Notes: generated from the letters alone by a model not told the origin. A stretch of 64,000 nucleotides of DNA from Stenomitos frigidus_A (GCF_963877135.1 NZ_CAWNSW010000089.1:62001-126000); one strand, 5' to 3'. Counted from the first letter of the stretch, positions 8,901 through 17,027 are shown. A program made the numbers and translations.

Positions 8901-9479
8901 GTGCTGAATTTGTACGCCATTCCCTTTGATCTTATGGGCTTTGCGCCGCTACGTGAAAGCTTGCACCGACAATGGGAAGAGAACCTGAGTCAATTTGCCC
9001 CAGACCTTACACCAACTATTAAATCGCTCAAAGTCTTTATTAGCTACGCCCACAAAGACGAAGAATTTAAAGATGAGTTAGTGACAATGCTTGCCAGTAT
9101 GCAGCGTCAAGGAATCATTAATGCGTGGCAAGACCGCTTGATTGAACCTGGTGATGAGTGGTATCAAGCCATTCAAACCGCGATGAATGAGTGTGACATA
9201 GCCTTACTGCTCGTGAGCAAAAACTTCCTTGCCTCGCGCTTTATCTCCGATCAAGAAGTACCCCGATTGCTGCAACGACGCAAAGAAGAAGGCATGCGCG
9301 TCATCCCTATCATCATCCGTCAGTGCATGTGGAGCAGCGAACCTATCCTCAAAGATCTGCAAGCCCTACCACGCGATGGGAAAGCCGTGATTACGTTTTC
9401 TGAGGGGAATGGCGATCGTGACCAGGCTTGGGCGGACATTGTCAAAGCGCTTGAAAAGCGTGCGAAAGAGTTCCAGTAA
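5928..9479 (+). CDS. WD40 / Roc-type GTPase / zinc-ribbon / TIR multidomain protein
   Basis: About 1183 residues from ATG 5928 (a TTG at 5898 would add 10). Domains in order: seven WD40 repeats at about 33-330, each ending in a xLWD/xIWD strand (GHTDIVWSVKWSPDGQRLAS is typical); a Roc/Rab-like GTPase at 340-505 with P-loop GDSGVGKT (348-355), switch motif DLAGQ, a weak G4 (GARVDRG instead of NKxD) and TSAMTGDG; a COR-like region with winged-helix character at 510-790; a zinc-ribbon-like segment (CENHH ... CEEC) at about 796-826; a degenerate TIR-like stretch at 875-1000; and a C-terminal TIR domain from about 1032 (KVFISYAHKDEE, FISDQEVPRLL). The Glu in SDQE, near residue 1110, is at the place of the catalytic Glu of TIR NADases. 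Inference: a propeller sensor, a GTP switch and a TIR effector in one chain, possibly for defence or cell-death signalling. Confidence 0.85.
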   Translation: MPPSEFLPDLPNYDPEPADGVRVGESPVPGLTLRRILRGHEDDIGRIAWSPDGSLLASPSDDTTIRIWDVASSRALQTLQGDGEINSVAWSPNTQRLASDNSSGNTICLWNVASGKPLQTLKGHTDIVWSVKWSPDGQRLASGSQDQTICLWDTVSGKKLQSLRGHTSWIQSVAWSPDGQHLASSSGDDTIRLWDATSGKHLHTLQGHTNSVYTVEWLRDSQRLLSASADNTIRLWDATSGKTLQMLEVHSGYVRCIALSTNDKWLASKSSDNTVRIWRCDTWACVAVINEASDTYDPSVAFHPSLPLLATLGEKDCTIRIWELDESLLLGQAQKSVHYTTAKIVLVGDSGVGKTGLGYRLAQNEFKEHASTHGQQFWVIDELGKTRKDGTQCEAVLWDLAGQHVYRSIHSIFLDHVNASLVLFDPSNRQDPLKGAEFWLEQLKGNAQLPPSVLVGARVDRGAPALSQQDLEQFCQRYGISGGYISTSAMTGDGLPELLERLKAQIPWDEMTTTVTTVTFKRIKDYVLALKEQPDRKNVLVSPAELRVLLETSLETSEVSETDQVWTFTDAEMMTAVGHLENHGYVSILRSSAGEQSILLRPELLVGLAASIVLQADKHPRELGAINEAELLKGNYAFDELKGLEPAEQQLLLDAAVLRFLDHSICFRETLDTDTLLIFPALIKQKRPLQDDTPFSDDISYIVRGRVENIYATLVVLLGYTPSFLRINHWQNQAQYEMDAGQICGFRMLADREGEIELVLYYGDQMPTSGRTAFQTLFEQFLYQREVEVTRFPPVLCENHHRLERTTVTKRSREGKTFAFCEECGSKVDLPAAQPASIGTSASSWLQREEAIARLRNTYETHLSNVKGYRRQWAAPRCHLSYVPAQETWAKIFQHDLRDAGIYLVSDVAQVQPDDYVVVLDTPAYQQAWQQSAAALKDDRTLIQSRLVSKKRLLSLVLESKTTSASSHDLRGCKPGDFCNPSHYPVSLFDLVLNLYAIPFDLMGFAPLRESLHRQWEENLSQFAPDLTPTIKSLKVFISYAHKDEEFKDELVTMLASMQRQGIINAWQDRLIEPGDEWYQAIQTAMNECDIALLLVSKNFLASRFISDQEVPRLLQRRKEEGMRVIPIIIRQCMWSSEPILKDLQALPRDGKAVITFSEGNGDRDQAWADIVKALEKRAKEFQ

Positions 9480-9509
9480 GTAGGAAGTAGGGAGCAGGGA
9501 GTAGGGAGA
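9480..9509. repeat. heptanucleotide STRR after the WD40-TIR gene
   Basis: GTAGGGA/GCAGGGA heptamers begin directly after the stop codon. The gene therefore has STRRs of the same family on both sides. Confidence 0.65.
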
Positions 9510-9615
9510 CAATTCAAAACTCTTGCTCCTCTCGCCTCACTCAAAACTCAATAGCCCTTAGCCCACTGCTCCGCAGAAGCAAGCATCTACATCCTTCATC
9601 CTTTAGCCTTTCCCC

Positions 9616-11082
9616 TCACAAGTTCCCAAAGCCTTTCTTCTTCTTGTCCTTCTTCTTCTTATTGCCCCCAGTCGCGTAGCCGCGCCAGCCAGGTTGTGGG
9701 GGACGGTTGCCGCTGGGCATGCCACCCATACCGGGCATCCCAGGCATCCCGCCCATACTGGGCATCCCACCCATGCCGGGAAAGCGTCCCTGTCCCATTT
9801 GCTGCATGAGCGATCGCATCTTCTGGAAGTCGCTTACCAGCTTGCTGACATCGCTTTCACCATAGCCAGCACCACGGGCAACGCGACGACGACGACTGGG
9901 CGAACCGGATAGCAATTCGGGATTTTTACGCTCGGCGACGGTCATTGAGCCAATCATGGCTTCGGCACGTTTAAGCTGCTTTTCGCCCTGCTGCAACTGC
10001 TCGTCGCTGATCTTGCCCATGCCGGGAAGCATTTTCATAATGCCGCCCAGCGACCCCATGTTCTTGAGCATCCGGGTCTGCTTGAGGAAGTCGGTGAAGT
10101 CGAACTTAGCAGAGAGAATTTTCTCCTGCATCTTTTCGGCTTCATCCATGTCTACTTCTTCTCGCGCTTTCTCGACCAGAGTCAGCACATCACCCATACC
10201 CAGAATGCGAGACGCCATGCGATCGGGATAGAAGGGCTGCAGCGCCTCAACTTTTTCACCGACCCCGATAAATTTGATCGGCTGACCGGAGATTTGTCGA
10301 ACTGAAAGTGCTGCTCCACCACGCGTATCGCCATCCATCTTGGTCAGAATGGCACCCGTGATGCCGATTTGACTGTGGAAGGTTTGGGTGAGGTTGGCCG
10401 CTTCTTGACCTGTCATCGCATCGACAACCAGCAGCACTTCATCGGGCTGCACGGTGTTTTTAATCTGCGCCAGCTCTGCCATCATGTCGGCATCGATTTG
10501 CAGTCGTCCCGCCGTGTCAATGATGACGGTGTTGATGCCATCGGCTTTGGCTTTCTCGACCCCTTGACGCGCAATGTCAACTGGATTCGCGTCTTTACCC
10601 AGTTCAAAGACGGGCACATCGATCTGGCGACCGAGGGTAAGGAGTTGGTCGATCGCCGCTGGACGGTACACATCCGTTGCGACGAGCAGCGTAGAGCGGT
10701 TTTCTTTACGCAAATGCAGCGCTAGTTTCGCGGTGGCAGTAGTTTTACCCGTCCCCTGCAGACCCGCCATGAGAATGACGGTTGGTGCCGTAGCTGCCTC
10801 GGCGAGAGGCGCATTGTCGCCGCCCATCACCTGCACCAATTCGTTGTGGACAATTTCAATAAATTGCTGATCGGGGCGCACGCCAGCGATGACTGCCGCG
10901 CCTTGAGCATTGGTTTCAACCGCTGCGACGAAATCTTTCACGACCTGAAGGCTGACATCTGCTTCTAGCAGAGCCCGCCGCACTTCACGCACAGCATCTT
11001 TAATATTGGCTTCGGAGATCTTGTCCTGACCTCGCAGCTTTTTCCAGGTAGACTCCAGGCGATCGGAGAGCGCTTCAAACAT
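9616..11082 (-). CDS. ffh: signal recognition particle protein Ffh (SRP54)
   Basis: 488 residues, full length. It binds 4.5S RNA and signal sequences of nascent membrane proteins and delivers the ribosome to FtsY (also in this window at 56743-58248). N domain helices occupy 1-90; the G domain begins with P-loop GLQGTGKTT at 107-115, then DVYRPAAIDQL, DTAGR, TKMDGDTRGG and GVGEK. The Met-rich M domain follows, ending in a long Gly/Met/Pro tail (MGGMPSMGG repeats) and a Lys-rich end KKKKDKKKKGFG. The tail is longer than in E. coli but such GM-rich ends are common in SRP54. Confidence 0.97.
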   Translation of the reverse strand: MFEALSDRLESTWKKLRGQDKISEANIKDAVREVRRALLEADVSLQVVKDFVAAVETNAQGAAVIAGVRPDQQFIEIVHNELVQVMGGDNAPLAEAATAPTVILMAGLQGTGKTTATAKLALHLRKENRSTLLVATDVYRPAAIDQLLTLGRQIDVPVFELGKDANPVDIARQGVEKAKADGINTVIIDTAGRLQIDADMMAELAQIKNTVQPDEVLLVVDAMTGQEAANLTQTFHSQIGITGAILTKMDGDTRGGAALSVRQISGQPIKFIGVGEKVEALQPFYPDRMASRILGMGDVLTLVEKAREEVDMDEAEKMQEKILSAKFDFTDFLKQTRMLKNMGSLGGIMKMLPGMGKISDEQLQQGEKQLKRAEAMIGSMTVAERKNPELLSGSPSRRRRVARGAGYGESDVSKLVSDFQKMRSLMQQMGQGRFPGMGGMPSMGGMPGMPGMGGMPSGNRPPQPGWRGYATGGNKKKKDKKKKGFGNL

Positions 11083-11462
11083 GACTCATTTCTTGCCAGC
11101 TAGTTATTTCTGCAAACAGAGAGTGCGATACCACTGCCCACAAAGCAGCCTCACAGTAAATCGCTGCTTGCTCTCTATCCAGATTAGCGCTTTCGGTTCG
11201 CTTCATTCAGTGAATCCACGAAAAGGCTGGCATAGAAAAGCAAACTACTGCTTGCTAACGGATTGCTATGAGTGGTTTGGTTACTGTCAGAACGCTTGCA
11301 GTAAGCTGGAAAAAGATCGCCTTATGGCGTGTTAAGCGATTAGCTTACCGACGAGTACGGCTGTGATCACATAAGAAAGACAGCGCATCGGGGCATACTA
11401 GCTGAAACTAACCTGAATCATCACGCACTCGTTGAGTGTTTCTCCAGCCAAGGCAGACCACC
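11083..11462. other. divergent intergenic region, nothing recognised
   Basis: 380 bases between the ffh start (minus) and the GAF protein start (plus). Promoters for both must lie here. An open frame across 11081-11335 has poor codon character and overlaps the ffh start, so I do not call it. Confidence 0.35.
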
Positions 11463-13901
11463 ATGCATATCTCTGAGCCATCGACTATGCCATTGAGCGA
11501 GCATGAAGAGGCCGTTACTCGGACGAATGGTCCGGAGAGGCAGTCCCCCGATCGTGTCGCGCTGGCGATGGACAATCAGCAGCATATTGCTGCTGGCCCG
11601 ATGGGAGCTCAAAACGAGCCAGATCCCAGCGCCTGGTGGCACTATTTTCAGCGATCTAGTCAGTTACTCATGGCGATTATTGAGCCAATGACGCTGACCT
11701 TGCAGTACGCGAATGATTTCTTTTGCCGGATGGTTGGCGTTACCACAGGCACCCAGGGCGATCTCGCTCAGCTGCTGCAACAACGACTCAGCGAAGCAGA
11801 CAATACTGCCATTCAGCGATTGTATTGCAGGCATCTGCTGCATCGCGTTCTCGAGCAGTTTTACCAGTTCAATCCGCAGGGCTGCCGCTTGTTAGAGGAA
11901 CCAATCATGGTTTCTCTGCAAAGCCCACTGTATCCAGAGTTGCGTTATGTCGAGTTTTGGTTGCGATCGGATCAGTTAACCATCACGCGCCTGAATCCTC
12001 AATTAGATGAGTTTGCTGATCTGGGTCTGGAACGCATGGCAGTGGAGGCCATAGCCGCGACGCTGAATGATCCGGAGCAGTTTGAATCGCTCGCACAACG
12101 GCTGCGGTTAGACAACTACCAGGTTGATGGCTGGCTGCTGCTAGAAGGGCTGGATATAACGGAACGGGAAATTGTGCGCCGCATTACGCACCTGTTGATC
12201 GATCGCGATTCGATTCTGCGACCCCAAAAATTTGGTGAACTGAATCAGCAAATGCGATCGCTCTTTCGTGCCCAAAATACGCTGGTACTCAGCATTGAAG
12301 CCGATCAAATCCGATTATTTATGGGTTCGCTGAGCGAGGAGCCACACACGACCCTGTATCCGCTGAAGTCTTTGCAGCAATCGCACTTCATGCGCGCCAT
12401 CCGCACCAATCAGGTGTTGACTGTCCCTGACCTCGCTGCCGATCCCCGTACCGACGCAGGACGGCAATTGGTGGCGATCGGCGTCCGTTCGTTGCTGCTG
12501 ATTCCGCTGCTGGCACCGAGGGTTGTCGTGGGGGACACTGCGATACAGGCCAGTATAGGCAGAGACGCTCAAGAGGGCGAGCAAGAGAGAGACACGAACA
12601 CGCAAGCGCACGAACATACAGAAACTCATGCCGCTTCTGACTCCCAGTCCATTGCTGATCCAACAGCCACCGCTCTTGACGCAGTGGGTGTTGTGGCTCT
12701 CTTAAGCGATCGCCCCCACAGCTTTGATGCGATCGACTGCCGTCATGCTGAGCAACTGATTCCTGCTTACACCAGAGCACTCACGGCTGCTCAACGGCAA
12801 CTCGTGCAGCAGCGCTTTATCACGAATATTCACCCAGCTGTAGAATGGCGCTTTTTGCAAGAAGCCGAGCGACGCGGTCTGGGGTTGCCTCCAGAGCCGA
12901 TCGTGTTTACCAATGTGTATCCGCTGTATGGCATTTCGGATATTCGGGGATCGTCAGATGAACGCAACCGAGCGATTCAAGCCGACTTGCTGGAGCAGTT
13001 TCACCTGGGTTTAGCGGCTGTTGATGCAGCCTGTCAGACTAGAGAAACCAGTTTGGGACGACAACTGCACCTGGATTTGGTGGAGCATATTCGCCAGATG
13101 CAGGAGTGTGTCACTGTCGACGCGGAAGTGAGTCGGCTGCGCTACCTGCACGATCATCTGGAACTTTACTTTGACTATTTTGCTCAGTGTGGGGACGCTG
13201 CGATCACGGCTGTGAGTGCATACCGTGCTGCCTGCGAGAATGAACATGGCTGCGTGTATCGGGCACGTGCTCATTACGATGAACTGATTCGACAGATTAA
13301 CGCCCTTTTGCGCGAAACCTGGGATCGCTGGCAAAGCGCCATGCAGCAGACAACCCCTCACTATTGCGACATCGAAGCCACAGACGGGATCGACCACATG
13401 ATCTACGCGGGAGCGTCGATCGATCCTAAATTTGGCAGCTTCCAACTCCGTAGTCTGCGCTATGAGCAATTGTGTGCCGTATGCGACTGTGCGAGAACCG
13501 CTTTTCACTTGCAGGAGAAATATAGTACGCACATGCAAGTCACACATCTAGTGCTGGTGCAGGATACCGCAGTGGACATTTTCCACGACGAAACGACAGA
13601 GCGATTGTTTGATGTGCGGGGTAGTCGCGATACGCGCTACGAAATTGTTAAAAAGCGCATTGATAAGGCGGTTGACGAAGAAACTGGTACGCGCATCACA
13701 CAGCCTGGAATGCTGACTCTGGTCTTCTGCACCGAGGAAGAGCGGACGGAGTACCAGCAGTATCTCCGCTATCTGATGCGCGAAGGTTGGGTGGATGCTG
13801 AGGTCGACCGCGGTACCGTGCAACCACTTCAGGGAGTAACGGGATTGAAATATGCTCGCGTCCGCATTCTCCCTGAAAAGGCTGAATTAGCCCAAACCTA
13901 G
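11463..13901 (+). CDS. large GAF-type sensor protein, cyanobacterial
   Basis: About 812 residues from ATG 11463 (a GTG at 11436 would add 9; AAGG lies about 9 bases before the ATG). An N-terminal region (WWHYFQRSSQLLMAIIEP, LQYANDFFCRMVG) looks PAS-like. A GAF-like segment follows at about 260-350 (VPDLAADPRTDAGRQL, GVRSLLLIPLL), interrupted by a hydrophilic low-complexity insert rich in Glu, Thr and His near 370-400. The C-terminal half is helical and of unknown type. No kinase, cyclase or phosphatase motif is visible, so it may sense a ligand and signal through protein contacts. The function is unassigned. Confidence 0.7.
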   Translation: MHISEPSTMPLSEHEEAVTRTNGPERQSPDRVALAMDNQQHIAAGPMGAQNEPDPSAWWHYFQRSSQLLMAIIEPMTLTLQYANDFFCRMVGVTTGTQGDLAQLLQQRLSEADNTAIQRLYCRHLLHRVLEQFYQFNPQGCRLLEEPIMVSLQSPLYPELRYVEFWLRSDQLTITRLNPQLDEFADLGLERMAVEAIAATLNDPEQFESLAQRLRLDNYQVDGWLLLEGLDITEREIVRRITHLLIDRDSILRPQKFGELNQQMRSLFRAQNTLVLSIEADQIRLFMGSLSEEPHTTLYPLKSLQQSHFMRAIRTNQVLTVPDLAADPRTDAGRQLVAIGVRSLLLIPLLAPRVVVGDTAIQASIGRDAQEGEQERDTNTQAHEHTETHAASDSQSIADPTATALDAVGVVALLSDRPHSFDAIDCRHAEQLIPAYTRALTAAQRQLVQQRFITNIHPAVEWRFLQEAERRGLGLPPEPIVFTNVYPLYGISDIRGSSDERNRAIQADLLEQFHLGLAAVDAACQTRETSLGRQLHLDLVEHIRQMQECVTVDAEVSRLRYLHDHLELYFDYFAQCGDAAITAVSAYRAACENEHGCVYRARAHYDELIRQINALLRETWDRWQSAMQQTTPHYCDIEATDGIDHMIYAGASIDPKFGSFQLRSLRYEQLCAVCDCARTAFHLQEKYSTHMQVTHLVLVQDTAVDIFHDETTERLFDVRGSRDTRYEIVKKRIDKAVDEETGTRITQPGMLTLVFCTEEERTEYQQYLRYLMREGWVDAEVDRGTVQPLQGVTGLKYARVRILPEKAELAQT

Positions 13902-14057
13902 CCACTCCAACACGCCTTGTCCAGTGGCGTACTCGATGACCAGCGTTAGCGCAAAACCAATCATGGCAGCACGACCATTGAGGCGTTCTGCATACTCGCT
14001 AAAGCCGAATTTCGGCTCTTCTAACTTGGGGGTAACCGTTGGTTGAGATTGAGTCAT
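13887..14057 (-). CDS. high light-inducible one-helix protein (Hlip)
   Basis: A 56-residue gene too short for most gene calls. The peptide carries the chlorophyll a/b-binding family helix: EYAERLNGRAAMIGFAL, then a Glu (IEY) and GQGVLEWLG. The Glu, Asn-Gly-Arg and the AMxGF spacing are the hallmarks of cyanobacterial Hlips, thylakoid one-helix proteins that dimerise, bind chlorophyll and carotenoid, and protect photosystem assembly under strong light. Its last 15 bases overlap the end of the convergent GAF-protein gene. A candidate HLR1 (RpaB-binding) site lies about 100 bases upstream. Confidence 0.9.
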   Translation of the reverse strand: MTQSQPTVTPKLEEPKFGFSEYAERLNGRAAMIGFALTLVIEYATGQGVLEWLGLG

Positions 14058-14573
14058 GAGTCAGTAGTTCTCAATAAGGCTGATGGATTTACACAACGTT
14101 GCCAGCAGGAGCGCCTCACTCAATAGCTAACTCGCAGCAACGACAGTAGCTTAGTTACAAAAGTTTACGTTAATACTATAACGTTTGATTGAGAGGAAAG
14201 ATCTCGATCGCCCAAACTAAAATGACTGATCTACTAACAAGCGCTGGCGGAAGATTTCTGGGGCGAGGTCTTGCATCGCGTCAGCTCTCTTTTTTGGAGG
14301 GTTGGATGAACGAACACGATCGTACGGCTTTCTACCCACGATTACGTCCTTCAATCGATTTTCAAGGGGCATTGAAGGCGATACAGTAGTAGGGAGGTCT
14401 AAAGTAACAACTCTTAACAGATAACCAATCTGTTTTGGATCGCTCTACTCGGCTCGTAGGTTAGTACCAGTGGCTTTCGTTCTTAGTCAACCGCTGCGAA
14501 GTTTCAGGCAAAATGGAACAGGGAGCCGACAGAGTTTCACTGTCATTTAGCAAACGTCTGGGTAGGCATATTT
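14058..14573. other. intergenic region upstream of hli and DUF1517 gene
   Basis: 516 bases. It contains the HLR1-like site at 14154-14171. An open frame at 14189-14389 has no family character and I leave it out. The part before 14574 should hold the promoter of the DUF1517 gene. Confidence 0.4.
14154..14171 (+). promoter_or_regulatory. candidate HLR1 element (RpaB site)
   Basis: Two hexamers, GTTACA at 14154 and TTTACG at 14164, are separated by four bases and followed by TT. The HLR1 consensus is two (G/T)TTACA(T/A)(T/A) half sites spaced by two bases; here only one position of the second half differs. RpaB acts through such sites at hli and photosystem I genes. A TACTATAA box lies just to the right, so the site could also serve a plus-strand promoter. 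Confidence 0.45.
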
Positions 14574-15542
14574 ATGCACAAAGTATTACGTTCAATCATG
14601 AAGCCGTGGGTGAAGGCGCTCATGGCGATCGGTTTAGTCATCGCACTGTCGTTTGGGCACGCAGGTGGTGCGCTGGCAGCAGGTGGTGGTCGCATTGGAG
14701 GCGGCTCTTTCCGTGCACCTAGCCGCAGCACTTACTCCGCTCCACGTTCCTATGCCCCCGGTGGTGGTTACGGCGGCGGCTACGGCGGTGGTTATGGTGG
14801 TGGCTTCGGATTGCCCTTCCTTTTCCCGGTCTTTGGTTTGGGTGGTGGGGCAGGCGGATTGTTCAGCATCCTGATCTTTTTGGCAGTGGCCAACTTCCTG
14901 GTACAAAGCTTCCGTCGATCGCGTTCTGATGACGACAGCCTGGGCTACAGCGCTGAAAACCCAACGATTTCGGTTGCCAAGCTACAAGTGGGTCTGTTGG
15001 CAGAAGCGAGAGAGCTGCAGTCCGACCTGAACAAAATTGCCCAAAAAGCGGATACAAGCTCTACGACTGGGTTGGCTGAAGTGCTTCAAGAGTCCACGCT
15101 GGCGCTGTTGCGGCATCCAGAATACTGGATTTACGCTGGTTCTACCGTGCAACAAACGCGGTTAGAAGCAGCAGAGTCGCAGTTCAACCGCCTGCTGATT
15201 GCTGAGCGCAGTAAGTTCAGCGGCGAAACCTTGTCTAACGTTAACAATCAGCTCAAGCAAGCATCTAGCGGTCTTGCTGTCGCTGAGAAGGGTGGGGCTT
15301 TGGCTCAGGCAGATGGGCCTGGTGAATACATTGTGGTGACGCTGTTGGTCGGCTCTCAAGGCAAGCTGGAACTGCCGAAAGTAAACAGCTCAGATGATCT
15401 GCGGCAGGCGTTGCAGCAGTTAGGTGGTGTGTCGAGCGATCGCCTCCTGGCTCTCGAAGTGCTTTGGACACCGCAAGCTGAAGGTGAGGTGCTGACAAGC
15501 GACGATGTACTGGTGCAGTATCCAGACTTAAAGCTTGTTTAA
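14574..15542 (+). CDS. DUF1517 membrane protein with Gly-rich linker
   Basis: 322 residues. An N-terminal signal or anchor segment (ALMAIGLVIALSFGHAGGAL) is followed by a Gly/Tyr-rich low-complexity stretch (GGGYGGGYGGGYGGG) and a second hydrophobic segment (FSILIFLAVANFLVQSF). The C-terminal half is the DUF1517 domain (SVAKLQVGLLAEARELQSDL, RHPEYWIYAGSTVQQT, EYIVVTLLVGSQGKL). Members occur in cyanobacteria and in plastids; their role is not established. The start lies after a typical spacer and a strong terminator ends the unit. Confidence 0.85.
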   Translation: MHKVLRSIMKPWVKALMAIGLVIALSFGHAGGALAAGGGRIGGGSFRAPSRSTYSAPRSYAPGGGYGGGYGGGYGGGFGLPFLFPVFGLGGGAGGLFSILIFLAVANFLVQSFRRSRSDDDSLGYSAENPTISVAKLQVGLLAEARELQSDLNKIAQKADTSSTTGLAEVLQESTLALLRHPEYWIYAGSTVQQTRLEAAESQFNRLLIAERSKFSGETLSNVNNQLKQASSGLAVAEKGGALAQADGPGEYIVVTLLVGSQGKLELPKVNSSDDLRQALQQLGGVSSDRLLALEVLWTPQAEGEVLTSDDVLVQYPDLKLV

Positions 15543-15580
15543 GGCGCTTAATCTGATCGTTATAGATGACAACGAGTCAT

Positions 15581-15608
15581 AAAAAAGGGGCTAAATGCCC
15601 CTTTTTTT
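15581..15608 (+). terminator. Rho-independent terminator after the DUF1517 gene
   Basis: AAAAAAGGGG pairs with CCCC plus a T-run (10-bp stem counting A-T pairs) across the 7-base loop CTAAATG, 39 bases past the stop codon. It is the clearest intrinsic terminator in the window and would also work on the minus strand. Confidence 0.9.
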
Positions 15609-15679
15609 ATGGTCTGTAATACAGTCTTGCCACACGCAACCCCTCATACTAGGAAGAGTCGTAGAACTATTGCACTGGC

Positions 15680-16456
15680 ATGACATCACCGCTTCGGACT
15701 TTAGGAGTGCCTCCCAACGCCTGGTCGGTCAACGCTGCGATCGCGGATATTACCCGTCCGCCCCTCGATTCCAACATCATTACGCTGACCACTGCTACCA
15801 AAACGCTACGCCTGGATCTGGCCAAAGCGGCCATCCTGATCATTGATATGCAAAACGATTTTTGCCATCCTGATGGCTGGTTGGCGCATATTGGTGTTGA
15901 TGTGAACCCGGCACGTCAGCCGATCGCCCCACTTCAGGGTTTGCTGCCTGTTTTGCGGGGTGCTTCAGTGCCGATTTTATGGGTCAATTGGGGCAATCGT
16001 CCTGATTTGCTCAATATTAGCGCTGGGCTACGGCACGTCTATAATCCCACTGGTGATGGGGTGGGGTTGGGCGACCCGTTACCAGCAAATGATGCCCCAG
16101 TACTGATCAAAGAAAGCTGGGCAGCCGCTGTGGTAGACGAGCTTGAGCAAAAGCCAGAAGATATTCGAGTGGATAAGTACCGGATGAGCGGCTTTTGGGA
16201 CACGCCGCTAGACAGCATTCTGAAAAACCTGGGCAAGACGACACTGTTCTTTGCGGGCGTCAATGCCGATCAGTGCGTGATGGCAACCCTGCAAGATGCC
16301 AATTTCCTGGGCTACGATTGCCTCTTGTTGACTGATTGCAGCGCTACAACATCCCCCGACTATTGCTGGCAGGCAACGCTGTACAACGTTAACCAGTGCT
16401 TTGGTTTTGTGGCGGATTCCCACGCACTTTTAGATGCGATTAAGTCTAGTGTTTAG
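15680..16456 (+). CDS. isochorismatase-family cysteine hydrolase
   Basis: 258 residues. The family triad is intact: Asp56 in ILIIDMQNDF, Lys166 in VDKYRMSGF and Cys199 in AGVNADQCVMAT. Such enzymes hydrolyse amide or vinyl-ether bonds (nicotinamide, N-carbamoyl compounds, ureidoacrylate, biuret); a Gly-Val-Asn-x-x-x-Cys loop and long N-terminus fit the amidohydrolase rather than the isochorismate branch. It is first of three genes in line (cupin, CocE hydrolase), suggesting a small catabolic or detoxifying set. The stop codon runs into a heptamer STRR. The substrate cannot be read from the sequence. Confidence 0.88.
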   Translation: MTSPLRTLGVPPNAWSVNAAIADITRPPLDSNIITLTTATKTLRLDLAKAAILIIDMQNDFCHPDGWLAHIGVDVNPARQPIAPLQGLLPVLRGASVPILWVNWGNRPDLLNISAGLRHVYNPTGDGVGLGDPLPANDAPVLIKESWAAAVVDELEQKPEDIRVDKYRMSGFWDTPLDSILKNLGKTTLFFAGVNADQCVMATLQDANFLGYDCLLLTDCSATTSPDYCWQATLYNVNQCFGFVADSHALLDAIKSSV

Positions 16457-16475
16457 TGGTCAGTGGTCAGTGGTC
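16455..16475. repeat. heptanucleotide STRR (AGTGGTC x3)
   Basis: Three perfect AGTGGTC units at 16455, 16462 and 16469. The first overlaps the stop codon of the isochorismatase-like gene. Confidence 0.8.
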
Positions 16476-16566
16476 AACTGCTGTGAATGATGGACTACGA
16501 ACCACTGACTAAAAACAGTCAAACATTTGCAGACCTTTTCTTCCCCACTCCACCTGAGGAATATCC

Positions 16567-17022
16567 ATGGACTCTGAAAGCTGCGTCATTCCGATTGTCA
16601 AATCGCCGCTCGATTACCAGGCGTTTCGGATTAGTCCTCACGACACAAATCGGTTGGCAATCGTGTTTGATCCCCAAATTGCCAACATGTCGCTCACGCT
16701 ATGCGTCGAAATTTTTGATGTTGGTGGGAAAACGCCGCCCAACCGTCATCAGCTTGCAGTCGAAATGTTTTTTGTCCTCAAGGGCGAAGGCTTGGCAACC
16801 TGCGATGGCAAAACGGTACACGTTCAGGCAGGCGATAGCATTTTGGTGCCTCCTACAGGCATTCATGGGATCGAAAACACGGGGGCAGGACGCCTGTATG
16901 CCCTTTGTTTTATGGTGCCAAACGAGGATTTTGCTGAACTCATTCGTAGCGGCATTCCTGTTGAATTAGATGAGGAAGATATGGCGGTCTTGCGTCGCAC
17001 ACCTTCACCAGTGCTGTGTTGA
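16567..17022 (+). CDS. single-domain cupin protein
   Basis: 151 residues. A beta-barrel cupin: motif 1 around PPNRHQLAVEMFFVLKGEG (His and Glu metal ligands in place) and motif 2 around AGDSILVPPTGIHGIEN (His ligand). The spacing is that of small mononuclear metal cupins. ATG 16567 gives the family start; an overlapping plus-strand frame from 16487 is a shadow. It lies 110 bases after the isochorismatase-like gene and 5 bases before the CocE-type gene, so it is probably co-transcribed with the latter. The metal and substrate are not visible; it may be a dioxygenase, isomerase or binding protein. Confidence 0.85.
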   Translation: MDSESCVIPIVKSPLDYQAFRISPHDTNRLAIVFDPQIANMSLTLCVEIFDVGGKTPPNRHQLAVEMFFVLKGEGLATCDGKTVHVQAGDSILVPPTGIHGIENTGAGRLYALCFMVPNEDFAELIRSGIPVELDEEDMAVLRRTPSPVLC

Positions 17023-17027
17023 GGGGG

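Noticed and set aside
11081..11335. Plus-strand open frame upstream of the GAF gene
   Set aside because: Overlaps the ffh start, no ribosome site, composition unlike neighbouring genes.
14189..14389. Plus-strand open frame of 66 codons
   Set aside because: No recognisable motif and weak start; could not be supported beyond being open.
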